From assembly GCA_033297075.1 (NCBI GenBank), contig MU858076.1, positions 187,720 through 251,719 on the forward strand: a stretch of DNA of 64,000 nt, read 5' to 3'. This DNA comes from Rhypophila decipiens. Lineage: Eukaryota; Ascomycota; Sordariomycetes; Sordariales; Naviculisporaceae. Position numbers and translations under genes: made by a program. Position 1 is the first letter of the stretch; every line of letters begins with the position of its first letter. Below are positions 57,813-64,000 of the stretch, piece by piece. The notes under the pieces are model-generated. The model worked only from the letters and a program-made list of their open reading frames with translations, was not told where the DNA came from and ran no database searches.

Positions 57813-59201
57813 TTAATCCAACCTCTTGAACGTCACGTCATCCAGATACAGATCGCACACGCCGCCGCCCACGTTGCCTCCAAAGTTAAAGACCAGTTGC
57901 ACCCACGAGGTGGTAGCAGTGAAAACAACACGAGCCTCCCGCCACTCGTTGACGGGCCTGTTGGGTCCCAACACCTCGTTTAGGCGCACATTCCCGGGGT
58001 ACGCATACAGGTAGATGCCGTTGGTTTGCGCCGAGATGGTGTGCTGGAACCAGACCTTGAACTCGTACGTACGGCCTGGGACGACGGGGATGTTTCTCCC
58101 CTGGAAGGCCTTGAGGTCCGCGCCACCGCCGCTGGTGTCGAGGTATCGGATCATGACTGAGCGTCGGCCAGAGTGGGAGCGTGTTTGGGATAGGGCGATG
58201 GAGAGGTGATTGGGCCAGCCGGTGCCCGAGACAGCCCAGTCGGCGTAGAAGGCGTCCAGGGTCTGGTAAGACTCGAAGGTTCCGATGGGTTCGAGAATGT
58301 TTTCTCCGATGGCGGGCGTGGGGCCGGGGAAGGGAGTCGCGGGGACTTGGTTGACGGGAAAGGTGGCAGTGGCGCACTCGCTATCAGACTGGCAGAGGAG
58401 CGAGTTCTGGGGCTGGTTGAGGCACGAATAGATGGCGCTGCGGGTGGAAGACGCCGCCGTCGCAGCAGGTGCGTAGGCCCAAGAGGTTGGGAAGCAGGCG
58501 CGTGCGCCAGCGCCGAGGGTCATTCCGTAGCGGGCAAGGGCCTGGCTGCATTGAGTGGCGGATAGCGAGACGGAACGAGAGAAGATGGCCGAGGTTCCAA
58601 GCTGCTCGCACTGGACAGGCAGGCCGGAGGTCGTGTAGCAAAGGGCGGGCTGGCCGTTGTAGGTCGGGGAGGGAGGGCAAGATGTCATCGTCGTCAGCGG
58701 TGTGGTAACGACCGTCGTGGTGACAGTGACGACTGTCGGGACAGTGGCCGGCTCGAGTGTGGTGGTCTCGGTGAGGGTCAAAGATGTGACGCCGATGCTG
58801 GAACAGGCCGACGTCCAGCGGGATGCTGGCCATGTCCTGGTGGTGCTTTCGGGTGCGCAGCCGAGTTGTTGTGGTGCACTCAGGCTGCTGGCAATTCGCT
58901 TCCTGATGATGGGCCCCGGCTTCACGGTGCTCGTGACAGTGACCACCTCCTCTTGGGTTGTCGGGACGGGAGACGGGGTGACTGTTACGGTTGTCGTGGT
59001 GCTGGGGAGGCCGAGCGAGCTCGTGCAGTACTCCTGAGCCAACGACGGCGACTGGGTGAAGCACCGGTACAGCTTGTCCTGGCAGACTCGGCCTGTCGCG
59101 CGTGGCATGAACTTGACTTGTCGGCTTTTTTCGCTCTTCCGACAAGCTGTTACACCGTTGAGGAGCAGCAGGCCGCCCAGGAGGGCAGATGTGACATGCA
59201 T
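57813..59201 (-). CDS. Secreted Thr/Ser-rich protein with carbohydrate-binding-like C-terminus
   Basis: This is a single exon of 462 residues. The signal peptide is MHVTSALLGGLLLLNGVTA. The middle (about 65-170) is rich in Thr/Val/Ser with repeated TVTVT and TTTV patterns, as in O-glycosylated wall proteins. Several Cys (CTSS, LGCAP, SACSS, SCPP, LCYTT, VQCEQ) punctuate it. From about 300 the sequence is a jelly-roll-like module: FESYQTLDAFYADWAVSG, LSIALSQTRSHSGRRSVMIRYL, GRTYEFKVWFQH, NEWREARVVFTATTSWVQLVFNFGG and CDLYLDDVTFKRLD. This order fits CBM4_9 / galactose-binding-like folds, which have the same final LDDV strand. It is likely a cell-wall or extracellular glycan-binding protein. No catalytic residues are recognised. 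Confidence 0.85.
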   Translation of the reverse strand: MHVTSALLGGLLLLNGVTACRKSEKSRQVKFMPRATGRVCQDKLYRCFTQSPSLAQEYCTSSLGLPSTTTTVTVTPSPVPTTQEEVVTVTSTVKPGPIIRKRIASSLSAPQQLGCAPESTTRTWPASRWTSACSSIGVTSLTLTETTTLEPATVPTVVTVTTTVVTTPLTTMTSCPPSPTYNGQPALCYTTSGLPVQCEQLGTSAIFSRSVSLSATQCSQALARYGMTLGAGARACFPTSWAYAPAATAASSTRSAIYSCLNQPQNSLLCQSDSECATATFPVNQVPATPFPGPTPAIGENILEPIGTFESYQTLDAFYADWAVSGTGWPNHLSIALSQTRSHSGRRSVMIRYLDTSGGGADLKAFQGRNIPVVPGRTYEFKVWFQHTISAQTNGIYLYAYPGNVRLNEVLGPNRPVNEWREARVVFTATTSWVQLVFNFGGNVGGGVCDLYLDDVTFKRLD

Positions 59202-60783
59202 TTTGACGGTTGAGGGCTGGAAAAGAATGACTGTGGTGAGGATGCCCTGATCAACCCGTCAAGATTTGCCAACAAGATGAAGGAAACAGGGACGCAAGTC
59301 GTCCAGGTCGGGAATCTTGGAGCTACACATTATATCTTCACCTCAACAACAAACAACTACCGGGGCAATTTCGTGCTCCTGCTGCAAGTGTCAAGGGGCT
59401 GTCAATAGCAGCTCGCGCTATTGATCCAGGTCGGACCTGGGACCCAATCGATCGGGAAAATAATCTCCGAAGGTCTAGAACGTCCCCCTGGGCCCTGGCC
59501 CTGGGTCCTGATCCGCGCGCCTGGGATAAGATAAGACGATGGAAACAGGGAAGGGGCAACCAGCTGCGAGAAAACTCGACGTGACATCCTGTCTGCTTGA
59601 TCATTACGGAGTAATAGACTGATTTTGAGACTTCAGATCTAAACCGCACAGTGTCCGGAGGAAACCAGAACAAAAAAGTGAGCGTGTCTGGAGATGCCAG
59701 AAAATGTGGCTGAACATTGCCAGCTGAGTGGGACTCATCGTCTTTCAGCTCCTCGTGCGGCGCCCCACTGCCCACATCGGTTTGTTTTGGCCCCTGAGTA
59801 TTCCGTAATTGGACTAGGCTCTCTCTGTCCTGGGGCTGGATGCGGAGGAAAGCATCCGGTCCAGGAGAGTGTACCCTCGACTCACGACTTCCACGGAGCC
59901 CAAGAGACCCACGATCCGCTCGGATCGTGCCAAACATCATGACAAATCTACATCAACAATATATAAGCAATGATCAGGAGAGCTTTAGATGCTTTAGGTG
60001 CGTCCATACCAATATAACTCAGCGTCGGCCTCCAACTGCCAAATAAGGAGATACAAGTTGAAGATCACATTTAGAACCAACCAATCGAAATTTGCATTAG
60101 TTCCCTTCCAGTGAAATGCAGAAGTCATTCGCCGATATTTATCTTTGGATCAGACTTAACATCGTCCTATTACATACCGATGGCACTCTCTGACAAGAAA
60201 TGAAGAGCCATTTCGTCGTCTTGCTAATATCATATATTCATATGCCTAATAACAGCATTCGCATCAAACATGGCAGTGGACGCCGAGTAGTGGGTAATTC
60301 TGTATATACATGGGTTACGTGATGACGCCATATTTGCTGCGTCTGGCAAGCTAAATGGGAAATCATAGGCACACAAATACTTCGGGGCACGTCAGTGAAT
60401 ACATTTTACGACAGGGTGGAGGATATTGTGGCCTTTGAGGAATCATCGGCTGGGTTTACTTTGGAGGGCATCCACCCTCATGCTTACACTTTTACGACGG
60501 TACGTATCGGTACTAGTGTCTGTGAGATCCTCAAGCCAACATAGAATCTGGTGGCAGGGACATCTGATTCTATATCACAAGGAGGAAGCTGTAACCGTGA
60601 CACTCATCTTTGTGATCTTTATGTTACCGATCATTTCCCCACAACTCAAGTCATACCATAAAGTCCCTGTTCCGTACCACGCCCACCTTCTTGCTAAACC
60701 AGAGAGGACGCCACACTTGGCAGCGAGGTCAACTCCTCGCCGATACAAGACCGTGTTGTATACCATCTCCAAGACTCTACATC
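59202..60783. other. Intergenic, no gene seen
   Basis: This is 1.6 kb between the divergent secreted protein (minus) and the second terpene synthase (plus). It holds a GC-rich first half with a 200-codon minus-strand frame at 59,338-59,940 lacking any recognisable feature, and an AT-rich second half. Confidence 0.5.
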
Positions 60784-62323
60784 ATGGACACCAGCAAGCC
60801 TCAAAAGGTAAAAATCCCAGATTTCCTGGCCGGTTCGCCATGGAAAAGAGTACTCAATCCCCACTACGAGACCGTCAAGGCCGAGACGGACGCCTGGATC
60901 GAAAGCTTCGACTTGTTCAAGGATGCCAAGTCCCAGGATGCCTTTGAGCGGTGCCAGGCACGTAAGTATAATCCCAACAACGCTCTCCCTTGACCTGCAC
61001 GCGTTGTTGGAAATCTTTCAGAATCGCTAAATGCGACGCCTGGCTGCCCTGGCTTATTCACATATGAGTGAAAGTGAGTCTTGATTACTACACATTGGTA
61101 CTAGAGCGACTGAAAATACTCCGTCATCAGATTCAATCATTGCCTAATACTTAACGCCGTCATATAATGGACAGATCAGCTACGTGTCGGATCAGACTTT
61201 ATGGCTTTGTTATACGCTTACGACGAGTACACGGACGTCAGCGATGAGGTGCAAGCCCGCAACTTGGCCAATATTGTCGTCCACGCGATGAACCACCCGA
61301 GCAATGCCAGACCGTCGGGCGAGAATCCACTGGGAGAGATAGCGAGGCAGTAAGTCGACCTTGACATGTATCACTGACTCTCATGAGTCATCTAAAACCC
61401 GTCAAAAGCCCGCAGATATGATGGCTAACCGGAGACGAATGACATCCCCGTGCAGATTCTGGACCCGAGCCCTCACAATCTTATCACCCTCGGCGCAGCG
61501 GCACTTTCTCGACACTTTCGCAGAGTATGTCAACAGCGTGGTCCAGCAGAGACATGACAACGCCAAAAGCCGGCTGCGGACGTTTGACGAGTACTGGGCC
61601 CTACGACATCACAACTGCGCTTGTCTTCCTAGTTTTGCGCTGGGCGAACTTGGACTCGATATCGCAGATGACATATACAACCGACCGCCGTTGGAAAGGA
61701 TGATGGCACTTGCTGTGCAGTTGATTTGTGCATCGAATGTGGGTCACTTCACTTATAAGAACTTCCACATGCACGGCAGGCTAACAAGTCGGTGCCATAT
61801 CCAGGACGTCTACTCGTACAATGTCGAAGTCCTGCGCGGGATGGGCCTCTTCAACGTCGTCAGCGTCGTCAGCGTCGTCAGCGTCGTCATGGCCGAGCAG
61901 AGCATGACCTCGACGAAAGATGCAGTGTCTTGGATAGGGCGGTGGAACGACCAGCTCGTGACAGAGTTCTTGGCTGCTCGGGAGGAGCTTTCTCGGCTCG
62001 GGAAAAGCGAGAGCTGGAGTGAGCAGACTGTTGGCCAGGTTGAGACATGTGTGGACGTCTTGGGCTGTTGGGTGAGGGCCAATGAGGACTGGCATTTTGA
62101 GAGTCAGAGGCATTTTGGGACTGAGGGGGCAAAGGTACAAATGGAGAGGGAGGTTGTGATGCTCCCTGGGCCGGGGGTTCACCACTCGCTTCAAGCTGAG
62201 GTTGGGACTGAGAGTGGCGGTGTCTTGCCTGACGAGGAGAGCGACGATGCGGGTGGAATGGTTCGCCGACCGATGAAGCAGGCTGATGTAGCTGGGATGC
62301 AGATCTTGACCAAGGGATACTGA
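60784..62323 (+). CDS. Class I terpene synthase, second copy, with a frame break in exon 2
   Basis: Exons by comparison with the copy at 36,364: 60784-60961, 61022-61073, 61175-61349, 61456-61738 and 61805-62323. Exons 3 and 4 have exactly the lengths of the other gene (175 and 283 bp). The metal motif is DEYTD in exon 3. The NSE motif NDVYSYNVE is split by intron 4 at the same N/D point, and FESQRHF replaces the RY pair with RH. Exon 2 is 52 bp instead of 54, and the conserved RLAALAY stretch falls in a different frame from exon 1, as if two bases were lost near 61,031-61,037. A 9-bp tandem repeat (61856-61888) inserts extra VVS units before VMAEQ. The C-terminus is about 20 residues longer than the other copy. 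As written it would not give a full enzyme unless splicing differs or the bases are an assembly error. Confidence 0.85.
61856..61888 (+). repeat. In-frame 9-bp tandem repeat inside the terpene synthase
   Basis: GTCGTCAGC is repeated three times and followed by a partial unit. It encodes VVSVVSVVSVV in the helix after the NSE motif, where the other copy has the plain MVTIVMAE. Expansion adds about six residues. Confidence 0.8.
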
Positions 62324-64000
62324 AAAACGAGAAGGGCAACTCTGGTAGAGTTTGGATCTTGTGCAGAATGCCAGAACCCGGATAGGATTTCTAGCTTTCC
62401 CGTCAGCCACCATCAGCTTCTTCAGCCTGGACGAGAAACAGTCTTGAGTCTATCCAGCTTGTGTGACTATATCATTAGCGTCCCACTGCAGTTCGAGCCC
62501 TATGCGATCTCCGCGGCAAACGAATGTTGGCGATAACAAACTTCTCCAAATCCTCCTAGTTACAATTTGTCATAAATTGAACCGGACAACTTGGGGGTCA
62601 CGATTCTGCCAGGGCATCATGTTAAGCTGTTAGCGATTTGAAGGTCAGCGCGTAGAGAATGATCTGATAGCTAGAAGAGTCCTACTAGGTAACACTAGTG
62701 AATTCTCTGAACAACAAAGGGGGAGGAATTCGACTAGGGCGTAGCACCCAAGAGTGAAAAGGGAAAGCGGTTCGGCAGTGGCGAATAGGCTTCCCCAGTC
62801 ACCGAAGACGTCCAAGTAGAGGAGGGATGTCAAGAGCCTCTCGGGGCTCTACATGCGACCTATGATCATGCCTGCCGGCATCCATTGACGTGCATTTCTG
62901 CCTTTTGTTAACAGTGCTTGTACGATCGCATATCGCTTTGGATGACTTGAAACCGACGGGGCGGCTGTTATCAACTCGCTTGTGGCAGTTAATATCCCGT
63001 ATATTGACTCAATCATTTAGTCACTATTAACAGGAACAGGTGTTTGTCCCAGGGGAACGGACATGCCGATCATGACGTTCAAGCAATCAAGGTTAGCGAG
63101 AAGAGTCCTGCCGTTCAAGATTGGGGGTTTGTGTCCACGCTGCTCTCGTCGTCTCCAATCCCACTCGTCGGAGATGTCACCGCATAGACGTCCCATGATC
63201 CTCGTAGAACTCCCAATCGTGATTCTTGGTACAGACGACGATCTCAACCGTCCTTGGAACCCGACCCAGCAAGCCCCTCAACGTGGTCCTTAAAATAGAA
63301 TTTTCTCTGTCCATCTCACAGATTCCAGAATGTCGCCGCTATTGGAAACTGAAGGCCGTGATTGGGTTGAGTCCAGTCTCTGTCCGGTTAAATTCATCGT
63401 GGAGGCGGATAAAGTCCGACTTGCCGTGCACGAGCATCTCTGCCGCCGTCGACCAGGTTTACTCCCGGACGTAGAGTATTCTCCGAATCGGCCCTGATGC
63501 GAAGACGGGCACTGTCTCACGGCATCGATAAACTTGAAGCTAGCGACCTCGCTTGCCACATGGCGGGCTCGATCCACTTGTTCGTTGTCGGCACCGACAT
63601 GGCAGCTTGGCCCAAAAGCTTGAATTGATCTACTCGCGTGCATGTTTCTGCTCGGTTCTTTGGGGCTCCTCGGGCCTAGTCGACAGTTGGACAGTGGCAT
63701 TCTCAGGCCTGTCGCATTTGACCTTCTCATTCGAGCAAGCCAATGCAACAGACCGTTGCAGCGTTCGGTGCCTGATTAATCTACGTGCCGTCCCACGAGG
63801 TCCTCTCATAGAGCGGGATAGCTGAAACATGACGCTTGATGTAACCATGTCCCTCACAGCACAAAAGTTGACGAACCAAGGGGCTCAGGATCGGCAATCA
63901 GTACGACCTGTCATTCTCTCACCTGCAGATAGATTAAACTGATCCCAACAACCCAGGTTCGCACTCAACAGGTCCAAAAATAGTGACGGGTAGCAAATTG
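62324..64000. other. Right-hand flank, no secure gene
   Basis: These last 1.7 kb contain only short overlapping frames, apart from the weak BTB-like fragment listed separately. No full gene is supported. Confidence 0.45.
63330..63498 (+). pseudogene. Possible BTB-domain remnant
   Basis: A frame of about 55 codons starting MSPLLETEGRDW contains VKFIVEADKVRLAVHEHLC, which resembles the first strands and helix of a fungal BTB/POZ domain (V-x-V-G-x-x-x-x-F-x-V-H). It stops at once after this, and no continuation was found. It may be a decayed fragment or chance; confidence is low. Confidence 0.22.

Noticed and set aside
59338..59940. 200-codon minus-strand frame
   Set aside because: No domain, signal peptide or conserved pattern. 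It begins near no promoter sign and is overlapped by plus-strand frames.
1..64000. CRISPR arrays, tRNA and rRNA genes
   Set aside because: No regularly spaced repeats, no convincing A-box/B-box pair with cloverleaf and no rRNA-like sequence was seen by eye; a covariance-model scan was not possible.

Overview
The window is nuclear DNA of a filamentous ascomycete (Pezizomycotina; a plant- or litter-associated Sordariomycete is my guess, not proven). The evidence is dense genes on both strands, short GT-AG introns of about 50-110 bp, and typical fungal families: an AAT-type amino-acid permease, LysM proteins, a class V chitinase with hevein modules, a highly reducing polyketide synthase (HR-PKS), a Zn2Cys6 regulator, a CFEM receptor fragment and an Hsp30-type small heat-shock protein. 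No rRNA, tRNA, CRISPR array or bacterial-type operon was seen. Exon joins were worked out by hand from splice motifs and reading phase.

Layout. 1-5,981: 3' end of an amino-acid permease, a membrane-anchored pepsin-fold protein that lacks catalytic Asp motifs, and a conserved fungal protein of unknown role. 6,141-12,836: a divergent pair, a five-LysM secreted protein and a hevein/GH18 chitinase with a long cysteine-rich tail, a known fungal chitin-handling pair. 13,279-27,365: a compact biosynthetic locus of an HR-PKS (KS-AT-DH-MT-ER-KR-ACP), a divergent CYP505-like P450 and a 14-helix-type MFS exporter. 28,065-30,995: a 5' fragment of a CFEM/PTH11-like receptor and an intact fungal multi-pass membrane protein. 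32,565-37,722: an Hsp30-like chaperone with a heat-shock-element promoter, a Kex2-processed small secreted protein and a class I terpene synthase. 38,539-49,250: a membrane-anchored histidine phosphatase, two type II membrane proteins (one glycosyltransferase-like), a GNAT acetyltransferase, a cysteine-rich secreted protein and a four-helix membrane protein. 50,233-59,201: a Zn2Cys6 factor, an alpha/beta hydrolase, a palindromic MITE-like element, a GT2 glycosyltransferase, an SDR and a secreted protein with a carbohydrate-binding-like C-terminus. 60,784-62,323: a second terpene synthase with the same exon plan as the first.

The main oddity is that reading-frame breaks are not spread evenly. 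The PKS carries three, the P450 one (in a G run) and the second terpene synthase one (in exon 2). I found none in about 26 kb of other coding sequence. Either specialised-metabolism genes are decaying here, or the assembly has indel errors that happen to fall in them. The transporter and the first terpene synthase are intact. The shared 1.1-kb PKS/P450 promoter region, the paired terpene synthases 23 kb apart, the GC-AG intron in the intact terpene synthase and the inverted-repeat element at 52,957-53,316 are the other points most worth checking.
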